Source of the DNA: Streptomyces albidoflavus
GTDB lineage: Bacteria; Actinomycetota; Actinomycetes; Streptomycetales; Streptomycetaceae
DNA length: 64,000 bases
Assembly: GCF_000719955.1 (NCBI RefSeq)
Contig: NZ_JOII01000003.1
Coordinates: 1-64,000 of the forward strand
Direction: 5' to 3'
Made by a program: the position numbers and the translations under genes. This document shows positions 8,325 to 19,392 of this stretch, one piece after another. How positions within the stretch are numbered: position 1 is the first letter of the stretch; the number at the start of each line of letters is the position of its first letter. The notes beneath the pieces were generated by a model. It worked only from the letters and a program-made list of their open reading frames with translations, searched no databases and had not been told where the DNA came from.

Positions 8325-10814
8325 TCATTCCTCCTCGCGTCGGAGCAGGGCGACCGGGCGGTGGGCGAAGAGGGCGGCGAGGTCGGCCTCGCCCTCGTAG
8401 GCGGCGGTGGGGCGCGGGTCCGCCCCGGCCAGCAGATCCGTGTACCGCCCGGGAGGCAGCGGCAGGGTGGTCCCCCGCCAGCCGCCCGCCTGGTGCAGGG
8501 CGCCGGGCAGCCGGGTCACGGCGGTGAGGAGCGGCGGGTTCGTGCCGGGTCCCCGCCCGAAGGCGAGGCAGTGCGCGGCGGCCGGGCCCCGGGCGGTGAC
8601 GGGGTGGTAGCCGGAGGCGGCGCCGAAGAGACCGGGGCGGTCGCGGCGGAGGCGGAGCGCGGTGGCGGTGAGGGCCAGTTTCTCCTCGTCCAGGCCGGTG
8701 GGCCGGCCGCCGGAGCCCAGCGTCTGGAGCGCGCCGGCCGGGGAGGGGACCGGGCGGCGGTTGTCGGGGTCCATGAGGGTGCGCAGGTCGTGTTCGGTGC
8801 CCTGGTAGACGTCGGGGACGCCCGGCATCGTCAGGTGGAGCAGGGCGGCGGCGAGGACACGGGCGCGGACGTAGGGGCCGAGGCGTTCGGCGAGGGCGGG
8901 GAACTGGTCGGCGGCGGTCCCGGTCAGCCCCTCGCGGACGTACCGCTCCACGGCCTCCTCGTACGCCGGGTCCTGCTCGGTCCAGGTGGTGTGCAGGCCC
9001 GCCTCGCGTGCGTGTTTGAGGAGGGCGCCGGAGAGCCGGTCGGCGGAGGAACCGGCGCTCTCGGACGGCGGGGTGCCGTCCTCGGGCAGCAGGGCGCAGG
9101 CGGTCTGCCAGGCGGCCCAGGTGAAGGGGAGGCCGACGGCGGCCGCCGCGTCCTTGCCCGCGCGGCGGACGGCGCCGGTCAGGAACTCGCCCCACAGGCG
9201 CGGGAACTCGGCGAGCACCCCGATCCGGGCGCGGGCGTCGGCGCTGCGCTTGGTGTCGTGGGTGGAGAGCACGGTGCCGGTCTCCGGCCACTCCCGCTGG
9301 AGCCGCGCGCAGAACGCGTGGAACGCCTCCGGGGCCAGGGCCGGGCTGCCCGGGTCGCCGCCGACCTCGCAGGCGGAGAGGAGGGGGACGTACCGGTAGA
9401 ACGCCCGGTCCTCGACGGCCTTGGCGTGCAGGGCCGAGGCGACCTGGGCGAAGCGGGCCCGGAAGGCGTCCGCGCCCGCCGTGTCGGAGAGGCCGGTCAG
9501 GGTGCCGGCGGCCAGGCCCCGGACCACGTCCACGGCGTGCGCCTCCTCGGGCACGTCGAAGGCGGCGCGGGCCTCCTCGGCCGCCCGCTCGGTGAGGACG
9601 GCGGCGGTCTCGGCGGGGGACTGCTCGGGGTAGGGGCGGTAGACGGGGACGCGGACGAGGAGTTCGCGGACGGCGGTGCGCAGCGCCCACGGGGCGTGGT
9701 CGCGCAGGCCGAGGCCGGAGGCGCAGACCCGGGTGGCGATCCGCACCAGGGTCTCCACCTCGGCGGCGAGGTCGTGCCCGGCGACCTGGCGGGCGGCGCG
9801 GCGGGCGGTGGCGTGCCACTCGCCGCCCTCCTCCGGCTCCGGGTCGGCGAAGGCGCGGTACTGCTCCACCAGGGTGCGGGCGCCCTCGGGGTCGGTGAGG
9901 ACCGCGTCGACGTGGCGGAGGGCGTCGTAGCCCGTGGTGCCGGCCACCGGCCAGGCGGGCGGCAGCGGTTCGCCGTCGGCGAGGATCTTCTCGACCACCG
10001 TCCACCGCCCGCCGGAGCGCTCGCGCAGCCGGGCCAGGTAGGCCCCCGGGTCGGTCAGGCCGTCGGGGTGGTCGACGCGCAGGCCGTGCACGACGCCCTC
10101 GTCGAGCAGGGCGAGGACGGTGGCGTGGGTGGCCTCGAAGACGGCCGGGTCCTCCACCCGGACCGCGATCAGGTCGTTGATGGTGAAGAAGCGCCGGTAG
10201 TTCAGCTCGGTGCGGGCCAGCCGCCACCAGACGGGCCGGTACCACTGGGCGTCGAGCAGCTCCGGCAGCGGCAGCCGCTCGGTGCCCGCGCGCAGCGGCA
10301 GGGCCAGTCCGCCGGGGAGGCGCAGCTCGCCGTCCTCGACGCGCATCCCGGCCGCCGCCTCGCCGGCGCGTTCGCCGAGCACCGGCAGCAGCAGCTGCCC
10401 GCCGCCGCCCGCCCAGTCGATGTCGAACCAGGCGGCGTACGGCGAGTGCGGGCCGTCCCGCAGCACCGTGCGCAGGGCCTGGTTGTGGACCGGGTCGGCG
10501 GCCATGTGGTTGGGGACGATGTCCACCACCAGGCCCAGGCCGTGGGCGCGGGCGGTCCGGGAGAGGGAGCGCAGCCCCGCCTCGCCGCCCAGCTCGGCGC
10601 GGACGCGGGTCGGGTCGGTGACGTCGTACCCGTGCGTGGAGCCGGGCACCGCCTCCAGGACGGGGGAGAGGTGGAGGTGGGAGACGCCGAGCGCGGCGAG
10701 TGCCGGTACGTCGGCCTCGGCGGCGGCGAAGGGGTGGCCGGGGTGGAGCTGGATCCGGTACGTGGCGGTGGGCGGCGCAGGCGGCGCGGGCGGCACCGGG
10801 GAGGCGGGCGTCAT
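8325..10814 (-). CDS. treY: Malto-oligosyltrehalose synthase
   Basis: TreY (EC 5.4.99.15), 829 residues, a GH13 transglucosylase that converts the reducing-end alpha-1,4 bond of maltodextrins to alpha,alpha-1,1. The opening TYRIQLHPGHPFAAAEADVP and LGVSHLHLSPVLEAVPGSTH are typical of the family. Later come DIVPNHMAADP, GLRVDHPDGLTDP (nucleophile region), VVEKILADGE (acid) and STHDTKRSADARAR. Length agrees with the family (750-850). The ATG at 10814 has a weak ribosome site. It follows glgX by 92 bp on the same strand and is probably co-transcribed with it, giving a route from glycogen to trehalose together with treZ. Confidence 0.95.
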   Translation of the reverse strand: MTPASPVPPAPPAPPTATYRIQLHPGHPFAAAEADVPALAALGVSHLHLSPVLEAVPGSTHGYDVTDPTRVRAELGGEAGLRSLSRTARAHGLGLVVDIVPNHMAADPVHNQALRTVLRDGPHSPYAAWFDIDWAGGGGQLLLPVLGERAGEAAAGMRVEDGELRLPGGLALPLRAGTERLPLPELLDAQWYRPVWWRLARTELNYRRFFTINDLIAVRVEDPAVFEATHATVLALLDEGVVHGLRVDHPDGLTDPGAYLARLRERSGGRWTVVEKILADGEPLPPAWPVAGTTGYDALRHVDAVLTDPEGARTLVEQYRAFADPEPEEGGEWHATARRAARQVAGHDLAAEVETLVRIATRVCASGLGLRDHAPWALRTAVRELLVRVPVYRPYPEQSPAETAAVLTERAAEEARAAFDVPEEAHAVDVVRGLAAGTLTGLSDTAGADAFRARFAQVASALHAKAVEDRAFYRYVPLLSACEVGGDPGSPALAPEAFHAFCARLQREWPETGTVLSTHDTKRSADARARIGVLAEFPRLWGEFLTGAVRRAGKDAAAAVGLPFTWAAWQTACALLPEDGTPPSESAGSSADRLSGALLKHAREAGLHTTWTEQDPAYEEAVERYVREGLTGTAADQFPALAERLGPYVRARVLAAALLHLTMPGVPDVYQGTEHDLRTLMDPDNRRPVPSPAGALQTLGSGGRPTGLDEEKLALTATALRLRRDRPGLFGAASGYHPVTARGPAAAHCLAFGRGPGTNPPLLTAVTRLPGALHQAGGWRGTTLPLPPGRYTDLLAGADPRPTAAYEGEADLAALFAHRPVALLRREEE

Positions 10815-10906
10815 GGACGAGTACGTACCCGCCGGGCGGCCGTTGTTGTCATCGCGTGGCGCGCCGGGGTGACGGGCGCCCGGTCCCCGGCGGGCCACGG
10901 GCGGCC

Positions 10907-13054
<2,148 letters not shown>

Positions 13055-13348
13055 GGCTCGACTCTTCCATCTGAGGCCCGGGACAAGCCCGGAACAGTGG
13101 GACCGCTTCGTGCTGAGTCTTCCCGAAAGTGGAGCCAGTACCTAGGACTTCGGCCGGTCCACCCGGGTGACCACGGCGGGCCGGGCCCCCGGGGTCCATT
13201 AGGCTTCCGGCAACGGCCTTGACGGCCCGTCGAGTTGGGAGAGGACCCCGGGCATCGGGCTGCACACCCGCCACACCCGGAGTACCCTTCCTTGATCGTT
13301 GAACAGGGGAGTGCCGGGGGCCTCCGGGGAGCGGAAGGCGGTACGCGG
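13055..13348. other. Divergent intergenic region glgX / HEPN gene
   Basis: About 290 bp that must hold promoters for both neighbouring genes. I found no convincing -35/-10 pair, operator palindrome or RNA motif. Translation of the right part in the HEPN frame is open from 13235, but its composition is unlike the protein. Confidence 0.5.
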
Positions 13349-14590
13349 GTGAGCTCGGGAGGGCTGGAGCTGCCCCCTGGTGACCCAGGTCACGAGGGGG
13401 GCTCCGGGGAGGTCCCGTCCGGAGCGGTGTCCCTGGCGCGGCCGGTGGAGACCGGCGCCCAGATAGGCCCCGAGCTGGACTGGGGCGCCGACGCCTGGAG
13501 CGAGGTCCGCACCCGCGCCCAGCGGGCCGGGCGCGCCTACATCTGGCTCAATCTGGTCGAACAGCGGCTGCGCGCCGTGGTCGCCGCCGTGCTGCGCCCG
13601 GTCTACGAGCCGGTGCACGGCGAGGACTGGGTGGTGGCCGCCGCCGGGCCCGCCGGACAGGAGTGGGTGCAGCGAGCCGTCGCCGTCCGCGAGGTCAGCC
13701 GCCGCAAGGGCTATCTGCTCGACCCGGCCGACGACAACGTGCTGAGCTTCCTCACCCTGCCGCAGCTGCGCGAGCTGATGGTGCAGCACTGGCCCTGCTT
13801 CGAGCCGTACTTCGACGACCGGCGCGCCGTCGAGCTGGCCCTCGACGAGCTGGAGGTCACCCGCAACGTCGTCTCCCGCAACCGGGCCCTCTCGCAGGCC
13901 GTCCTCTCCCAGGCCGAACGGGCCTCGGCGGTGCTCCTGGAGATGCTCGGCGCCGGCTCCGACGTGCCCTCGGCCCGGCGGCTGCGCGTCGACGCCGTCG
14001 AGGACCTGGTCGGCGACCGGTACGCGGACGTGGTCGGCGTCCACCCGGACCGGGTCCGACTGCTGCGGCAGTTCCCCGCCGAGGACCTGTTCGGCGGGGC
14101 CCGGCGGCTGGACGCCATCGGGATAGGGCTCAACCTGCTGGTGCAGAACTTCTCCGGCCGCCGCCTGGTCCGCCTCGCCGAGGAGGGCAGCCGCGTCCGG
14201 CTCCTCTTCCTCAACCCGGCCTCCAGCGCCGTCAAGCGCCGCGAACGCGAGCTGGGCCTCAAGCGCGGCGAGCTGAGCCGCTCGGTGGAGATGAACATCC
14301 TCCACATGCGCCGGGTCCGCGCCCGCCTGCGCGACCCGGGCGCCTTCGAGATCCAGGTGTACGACGAGACGCCCCGCTTCACCGCGTACCTGGTCGACGG
14401 GGACGGCTCCGACGGGGTCGCGGTCGTCCAGTCCTACCTGCGGCGCACCCGGGGCATGGAGGCCCCGGTTCTCGTGCTGCGCGGCGGCGGGCGCGTGGTG
14501 CGCGGAGAAGGCCCCGGGGAGAACGGGCTGTTCGAGACCTACCGCGAGGAGTTCGAGCTGGCCTGGGCCGACTCGCGGCCCGTCTCCTGA
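13349..14590 (+). CDS. SAV2148 family HEPN domain-containing protein
   Basis: A 413-residue protein matching the Streptomyces family annotated as SAV2148-like HEPN domain protein (start VSSGGLELPPGDPGH). After a Gly/Pro-rich 50-residue leader it is helical. The C-terminal half contains RVRLLFLNPASSAVKRRERE, which resembles the phospholipase-D-like nuclease-derived sensor domains of some actinobacterial regulators. HEPN domains are often RNases, but the canonical Rx4-6H motif is not obvious, so it may be inactive or a sensor. GTG 13349 is preferred because it gives the family start and follows an AAGG stretch; the frame remains open to 13235. The gene is monocistronic. Confidence 0.78.
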   Translation: MSSGGLELPPGDPGHEGGSGEVPSGAVSLARPVETGAQIGPELDWGADAWSEVRTRAQRAGRAYIWLNLVEQRLRAVVAAVLRPVYEPVHGEDWVVAAAGPAGQEWVQRAVAVREVSRRKGYLLDPADDNVLSFLTLPQLRELMVQHWPCFEPYFDDRRAVELALDELEVTRNVVSRNRALSQAVLSQAERASAVLLEMLGAGSDVPSARRLRVDAVEDLVGDRYADVVGVHPDRVRLLRQFPAEDLFGGARRLDAIGIGLNLLVQNFSGRRLVRLAEEGSRVRLLFLNPASSAVKRRERELGLKRGELSRSVEMNILHMRRVRARLRDPGAFEIQVYDETPRFTAYLVDGDGSDGVAVVQSYLRRTRGMEAPVLVLRGGGRVVRGEGPGENGLFETYREEFELAWADSRPVS

Positions 14591-14714
14591 CCGGGTGTGG
14601 CCCGCGCTCCGCCGGGCAGGCGGCAGCCACGGCGGAGCGGACGGCGGGGGCGCTGTCGGTGGTGCGTGCGAAGGTGGGGCACCACTGGGGGAACGCACAA
14701 AAGGAGGGGCGGCC

Positions 14715-15428
14715 ATGGGCTGGCACCGGGAGCTGCTGATCGGTTTCGACCTGGAGACGACGGGCACCGACCCGCGGGAGGCGCGGATCGTCACGGCCGC
14801 CGTCATCGAGGTGGCGGACGGGGAGCGCCGGGGCCACCGCACCTGGCTCGCCGACCCCGGCATACCCATCCCGGCCGGAGCCACCGCCGTCCACGGCATC
14901 ACCGACGCCCGCGCCGCCGCCGAGGGCAGCCCGCCCGACCGGGTCGCCGACGCGGTCGCCGAGGCACTCACCGGGTACTGGCGCGCGGGCGTCCCCGTCG
15001 TCGCCTACAACGCCCCCTTCGACCTCACCCTGCTCGCCGCCGAACTCCGGCGCCACCGGCTGCCCTCGCTCGCCGAGCGGCTCGGCGGGGCGCCGGTCGG
15101 GCCGGTGATCGACCCGCTCACCGTGGACCGCGCCGTCGACCGGTACCGCAAGGGGAGCCGCCGCCTCTCGGCGGTCTGCGCGGAGTACGGCGTGACGCTG
15201 GAGGAGGCCCACGACGCCTCGGCGGACGCCCTGGCGGCGGCCCGGCTGGCCCGGGCGATAGCCCTGCGCCACCCCAAGGTCGCCGCCCTCGGCGCGGCCG
15301 CGCTGCACGAACGCCAGATCGGCTGGGCCGCCGAGCGGGCCGCCGACTTCCAGGCGTACCTGCGGCGCAAGGGGGAACGGGGCGCGGTCGTCGACGGTGG
15401 GTGGCCGCTGCACGCCGAGGCCGCCTGA
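14715..15428 (+). CDS. DnaQ-like 3'-5' exonuclease
   Basis: A 237-residue DEDD-family exonuclease. Exo I is FDLETTGTDP (near residue 11), Exo II is VAYNAPFDLTLLAAEL (near residue 97) and Exo III is EEAHDASADALAAARLA (near residue 160), with the His two turns before the last Asp as in DEDDh enzymes. It resembles the polymerase III epsilon subunit and may proofread or trim DNA or RNA ends. ATG 14715 has an AAGGAGG site 7 bp upstream, which fixes the start. It lies about 125 bp after the HEPN gene on the same strand and has its own ribosome site. Confidence 0.92.
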   Translation: MGWHRELLIGFDLETTGTDPREARIVTAAVIEVADGERRGHRTWLADPGIPIPAGATAVHGITDARAAAEGSPPDRVADAVAEALTGYWRAGVPVVAYNAPFDLTLLAAELRRHRLPSLAERLGGAPVGPVIDPLTVDRAVDRYRKGSRRLSAVCAEYGVTLEEAHDASADALAAARLARAIALRHPKVAALGAAALHERQIGWAAERAADFQAYLRRKGERGAVVDGGWPLHAEAA

Positions 15429-15459
15429 GGGACCCTGAGGGACCCTGAGGGACTCTGAG
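15424..15459 (+). repeat. Short tandem repeat, about 11 bp x 3
   Basis: Three near-identical copies of TGAGGGACCC (the last reading TGAGGGACTC) lie directly at and after the stop codon of the exonuclease gene, between convergent genes. Confidence 0.7.
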
Positions 15460-15483
15460 AGACGGCGTCGGCCTGGCCCGTCG

Positions 15484-16347
15484 TCAGAAGGGGTGCCAGC
15501 GGACCTCGGTGTCGCCGTCGCGGAGCGAGGCGACCCGGCGGCGGAACTCCGCCAGCGCCTTCGGGTTGCCCGGGGCGTGCTGGGAGACCCAGGCGCAGCT
15601 GGCCGTCTCGCGGGCGCCGCGCAGCACCGCGCAGCCGTCCCACTCCCGTACGTCCCAGCCGTAGACCGAGGTGAAGCGCCGGTACTCCTCGGCGGGGAGG
15701 CCGTACCGGTCGCGGGAGAGGGCCAGGACCACCAGGTCGTGCTCCCGGAAGTCCGAGGAGAAGGTCTCCAGGTCGGTGAGGACCGGGCCGTCGGGGCCGA
15801 TGTGGACGTTGCGCGGCAGGGCGTCGCCGTGGATGGGGCCGGGCGGCAGGTGCGGGACGAGGGCGGCGGCGGCGGCCTTGGCGAAGCCGTCCCGGCGCTC
15901 GCGCAGGTAGTCGGCGTCGGCCGGGTCGATCGCGTCGCCCGCCAGGCGCAGCCAGCGCTCGACGCCGCCGAGGAGTTCCCGGCGGGGCAGGCCGAACGGC
16001 GGCGGCTCCAGGGCGTGGACCTGGCGGAGCAGGGCCGCGAGGTCGGCGGGGGCGGCCGGGCGGACCGGCTCGGAGAGACGGCGCCACAGGGTGACGGGGT
16101 GGCCGTCGACCAGCAGCGGCTCGGGCTGGACGGCGCGGACGGCCGGGACGCCCTGCTCCTGGAGCCAGACGGCGATCCGCAGTTCGCGGCGGGCGCGTTC
16201 CAGGAGTTCGGGGGCGCGGCCCACCTTGGCCACGACGTCGCCGAAGGCGAAGACGGCGTTCTCGCCGAAGGCCAGCAGGGTCGCCTCTTCGGCGGGGGTC
16301 GAGAGGCCGGCGGCGGCCAGTACGGATCTGGCCTGGGGCTCGTCCAT
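15484..16347 (-). CDS. APH-type phosphotransferase
   Basis: A 287-residue protein with the kinase-like fold of aminoglycoside, homoserine and fructosamine kinases. A complete Brenner motif HGDALPRNV lies near residue 174, and the metal Asp of VLTDLETFS follows. The N-terminal lobe has the expected AFGDVVAKVG lysine. It is cytoplasmic and the substrate is unknown. ATG 16347 is 19 residues before the first conserved motif. It is downstream of, and separated by a strong terminator from, the exporter gene on the same strand. It is convergent with the exonuclease gene. Confidence 0.82.
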   Translation of the reverse strand: MDEPQARSVLAAAGLSTPAEEATLLAFGENAVFAFGDVVAKVGRAPELLERARRELRIAVWLQEQGVPAVRAVQPEPLLVDGHPVTLWRRLSEPVRPAAPADLAALLRQVHALEPPPFGLPRRELLGGVERWLRLAGDAIDPADADYLRERRDGFAKAAAAALVPHLPPGPIHGDALPRNVHIGPDGPVLTDLETFSSDFREHDLVVLALSRDRYGLPAEEYRRFTSVYGWDVREWDGCAVLRGARETASCAWVSQHAPGNPKALAEFRRRVASLRDGDTEVRWHPF

Positions 16348-16414
16348 CGTTCCTCCGTAGGTGTGGTGCGCGGCCAGTCTTTCACCCCGGTGGCACAGCC
16401 GGTTCCCGGACCTG

Positions 16415-16449
16415 CTGTGCCCCGCCGGGACGGGTCCGGCGGGGCACAG
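16415..16449 (-). terminator. Hairpin terminator after the exporter gene
   Basis: A perfect 14-bp G/C-rich stem (16415-16428 with 16436-16449) and a 7-nt loop, 35 bp after the stop of the minus-strand membrane protein gene. No T run follows, which is usual for Streptomyces. Confidence 0.8.
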
Positions 16450-16483
16450 TGAGCAGCGGGCGTGGGGAGCGAGGGGCGGCGGG

Positions 16484-17548
16484 TCAGACGGCGACCGACT
16501 CCTCCATCTCCTCCTCCGCCTCCTCGGGGCCGGGGGCCGCCAGGGCTGCGGCCCGGCGCCCCCGGCGCTCGTACGCGGCCGCCGCCAGCAGGGCGAGGGC
16601 GCCCACGGCCAGCCAGGCGACGAGGGTCCAGAGGTGGCCGCCCAGGCCGCGGCTGTCGAAGTAGAGGACGGAGCGCAGGCCCTCGACGAAACCGGCGCCG
16701 TTCCAGAAGGCGTGCAGCGCGCCGAAGAAGCCGTTCTGGAGGTGGGGCAGGAAGAGGCCGCCGGAGCTGGTGAAGTTCAGCATCACGAAGAGCACCATCA
16801 TCGCGAGGGTGGTCCAGCGCTTGAGGAAGGTGTGCAGTCCGGTGCCGATGGCGAGGATGCCCGCCGCGTAGAGCCAGCTCAGGACCCAGACCGCCCAGAG
16901 GCTGTGGTGGGCCAGGTGGAAGACGGGGCCGGCGAGGGCGGTGCCGATGAGGCTGACGACCAGGGAGACGCCGGCGACCAGCAGGGCCCGCAGCCGCATC
17001 GGCAGGGCGCCGCCCGCGCCGCCGACCACGGCGACCGAGGCGTAGCCGCCGATGCTGACGGCGACCAGGAGGAAGAAGAGTCCCTGGCCGGTGGGGTCGT
17101 CGTCGACCGGGGTGGCCACGTCGGTGACGGTGAGCGGCGCGCCCTGTTCGGCGGCGAGCGGGGTGAAGACCTTCTGGACCGCGAGGGCGCTCATGTCCGA
17201 GGCGGCCGAGGCGATCAGCAGCTCGGGCCGGTCGGCGTCGGGGAGGAAGGCGCCGGACAGCTCCTGGCCGCGCAGCAGTTCCTGGGCCTCGCCGCGGTCG
17301 GCGACGGTGCGGACGTCCAGGGCCTCCCCGCCCTCGTCCTTCAGGGTCTGGGCGAGCACCTGGGTCTGCGGGCCGGAGCCGACCACCGCCACCGGGACCT
17401 GGTGCGGCTCGGGGCTGACGAAGGCGCTCAGGTAGGCGAGGCCCATCCCCAGGCACATCAGCAGCGGGGTGACCAGGTGGAGCAGGACGTGGCGCAGCGC
17501 GCCGGAGGAGGCGGCGGCGTGCGCCGCCGGTTCCCTGACTGAAGACAT
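16484..17548 (-). CDS. ABC-2/DUF3533-type membrane protein
   Basis: A 354-residue integral membrane protein. It has one N-terminal membrane segment (LLHLVTPLLMCLGMGLAYLS), a ~110-residue extracytoplasmic domain, then five membrane segments from about residue 155. It ends in an acidic cytoplasmic tail (EEAEEEMEE). This topology is that of the ABC-2 permease-like DUF3533/YhgE-Pip proteins, which work in efflux or envelope functions. No ATPase is adjacent. ATG 17548 has a GGGAG site; a GTG six codons upstream is possible. It is divergent from a MarR regulator across a region with a clear operator-like palindrome, so it is probably the regulator's target and may export a compound sensed by it. 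Confidence 0.8.
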   Translation of the reverse strand: MSSVREPAAHAAASSGALRHVLLHLVTPLLMCLGMGLAYLSAFVSPEPHQVPVAVVGSGPQTQVLAQTLKDEGGEALDVRTVADRGEAQELLRGQELSGAFLPDADRPELLIASAASDMSALAVQKVFTPLAAEQGAPLTVTDVATPVDDDPTGQGLFFLLVAVSIGGYASVAVVGGAGGALPMRLRALLVAGVSLVVSLIGTALAGPVFHLAHHSLWAVWVLSWLYAAGILAIGTGLHTFLKRWTTLAMMVLFVMLNFTSSGGLFLPHLQNGFFGALHAFWNGAGFVEGLRSVLYFDSRGLGGHLWTLVAWLAVGALALLAAAAYERRGRRAAALAAPGPEEAEEEMEESVAV

Positions 17549-17601
17549 CGGATCGTTCTCCCGCACCGGCGTGGCACGGACCCCACGCCGATGGTTGGCT
17601 C

Positions 17602-17642
17602 ATACAACTTCTTGATTACTTTGTACTATACAACTACTTGTT
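17602..17642. promoter_or_regulatory. Putative MarR operator and divergent promoter region
   Basis: This AT-rich island between two divergent genes contains the perfect inverted repeat TTGTA-CTA-TACAA (17621-17633). It also has two direct copies of ATACAACTNCTTG (17602-17614 and 17628-17640), 26 bp apart. On the minus strand TATAGT (17629-17624) would serve as a -10 box. It fits autoregulation by the adjacent MarR protein with control of the exporter. Confidence 0.65.
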
Positions 17643-17663
17643 CGGAGGGAAAGAGGTGAGCCG

Positions 17664-18092
17664 GTGAACCACCGGGACGAGGCGCTGGAGACCATCCAGC
17701 GCGAGATGACGGCCTTCGCCCGCCGTGCCCGCGCGGCCGCCGCGCACCTGCACCCCGAGCTGTCGCTCGTCTCGTACACCCTGCTCAGTCATCTGGAGAC
17801 CCGGCAGGGGATGCGCGCCACCGACCTCGCCGCCCACTACCTGCTCGACAAGTCGACGATCAGCCGGCAGATCGGGGCGCTGGAGCGCTCCGGGCTCATC
17901 GAGCGGCGTACGGCCGAGGACGACCACCGCGTCCATGTGCTCCATCTCACCGCGGGCGGCAAACAGGCCCTCGACGAGGCCACCGAGGTCCGCCGCGCCG
18001 CCTACCGGGAACGCCTGGGGGACTGGGACGAGGCCGATCTCGACCGGTTCGCCGGATACCTGCTCCGCTACAACGGCGCCGACGGGAACTGA
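17664..18092 (+). CDS. MarR family transcriptional regulator
   Basis: A 142-residue winged-helix regulator. The recognition region is MRATDLAAHYLLDKSTISRQ, followed by the wing RRTAEDDHRVHVLHLTAGG, both typical of MarR. It should act as a dimer on a palindrome near its own promoter. The GTG at 17664 follows an AGAGG site; another GTG 8 bp earlier is out of frame. It is divergent from the DUF3533-type exporter gene, and the shared intergenic region carries the candidate operator. The ligand is unknown. Confidence 0.93.
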   Translation: MNHRDEALETIQREMTAFARRARAAAAHLHPELSLVSYTLLSHLETRQGMRATDLAAHYLLDKSTISRQIGALERSGLIERRTAEDDHRVHVLHLTAGGKQALDEATEVRRAAYRERLGDWDEADLDRFAGYLLRYNGADGN

Positions 18093-18258
18093 CGCGGCGC
18101 CCGCCCGGGGGACCCGGGGCGCGGTTTCCTCCTGTCCGGGAAGGGCACGCGCACTGCGGACCGGCCGCACGCCTCGCGCTCCCCCTTCCCCCCGGCCGGA
18201 GCGCGGGCGGCGGTACGGTCATGCCCCCGTCCCCGTCCCGCCTCAGGCACCCGGAGTC

Positions 18259-19383
18259 ATGGAGAACGTACTGCGTCCGCTGATCGTCGTGGGCGGTGCC
18301 CTCGCCCTCACCCTGCTGCTCGGCTGGCTCGCCGACCTGCTGCTGAGGAGGGCCAACGCCCGCCACCCGGAGACCCCGCTCTGGGGCCTGCTGCGCCGCT
18401 GTCGGCCACCGCTGCAGGTGGTGCTGCTCACCGCGATCCTGCGCGGCGCCTACCGGCAGACCAAGCTGGACATCATCCAGGACCACGAGGCGGGCATCGG
18501 GCAGGTGCTCTCCCTCGTCCTGATCGCCTCCACCGCCTGGCTGGTGCTGCGCGCCGCGGCCGCCGCCGTGGAGTCGACGTACGCGCGGTACGCCTCGATG
18601 TCCGCGGACCGGGCGCGGGTGCGGCGGGTGCGGACCCAGGTCACGCTCATCATGCGGATCGTCACCGCCGTGGTCTGCGTGGTCGCGGGCGCGGCGATGC
18701 TGCTGACCTTCCCCGAACTGCGCGCGGTCGGCACCTCGATGCTCGCCTCGGCGGGCATCATCGGCATCGTCGCCGGTGTCGCCGCCCAGTCCACCCTCGG
18801 CAACCTCTTCGCCGGGTTCCAGATCGCCTTCGGCGACATGGTGCGGCTCGGCGACACCGTGGTGGTCGACGGGGAGTGGGGCGTCATCGACGAGGTCACC
18901 CTCACCGTGGTCGCGGTCCGCACCTGGGACGAGCGGCGCATCACCATGCCCGTCTCCTACTTCACCAGCCAGCCCTTCGAGAACTGGTCGCGCGGCGGCG
19001 TGCAGATGACCGGGTCGGTCTTCCTCCAGCTCGACCACCGGGCGCCGCTCGGCCTGATGCGCAAGAAGACCGAGGAGATCCTGGAGCACTGCGAGGCGTG
19101 GGACCGGCGCTCCTGGAGCCTGGCGGTCACCGACTCCACGGCCACCACCATGGAGGTGCGCGTGGTCGTCACCGCCCGGGACGCCGACGACATCTGGACC
19201 GCCCGCTGCACCGTCCGCGAACAGCTCCTCGTCTGGCTGGCCGAGGAACACCCGTACGCACTGCCCCGCGTCACCACGGGCGCGGCCGACCCGGTCCCGC
19301 CCCGGCCCGCCGGCGGCCTCCTGGGCAAGGACGGCACGGCCGCCGACGAGCACCGCGAACTGCCGGACACCGGCCGGGGCTGA
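18259..19383 (+). CDS. MscS-type mechanosensitive ion channel
   Basis: A 374-residue membrane protein. Membrane segments lie near residues 7-27, 52-72, 76-98, 128-148 and 160-180. The pore-helix region IIGIVAGVAAQSTLGNLFAG and the next segment FQIAFGDMVRLGDTVVVDGE are the MscS signature, where the beta domain begins. It would open on hypo-osmotic membrane tension and release solutes. The C-terminal tail after about residue 330 is charged and probably disordered. ATG 18259 fits the family start. It is 166 bp after the marR gene on the same strand. Osmotic function would complement trehalose synthesis, but no shared regulation is visible. Confidence 0.93.
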   Translation: MENVLRPLIVVGGALALTLLLGWLADLLLRRANARHPETPLWGLLRRCRPPLQVVLLTAILRGAYRQTKLDIIQDHEAGIGQVLSLVLIASTAWLVLRAAAAAVESTYARYASMSADRARVRRVRTQVTLIMRIVTAVVCVVAGAAMLLTFPELRAVGTSMLASAGIIGIVAGVAAQSTLGNLFAGFQIAFGDMVRLGDTVVVDGEWGVIDEVTLTVVAVRTWDERRITMPVSYFTSQPFENWSRGGVQMTGSVFLQLDHRAPLGLMRKKTEEILEHCEAWDRRSWSLAVTDSTATTMEVRVVVTARDADDIWTARCTVREQLLVWLAEEHPYALPRVTTGAADPVPPRPAGGLLGKDGTAADEHRELPDTGRG

Positions 19384-19392
19384 CGGCTCCTC

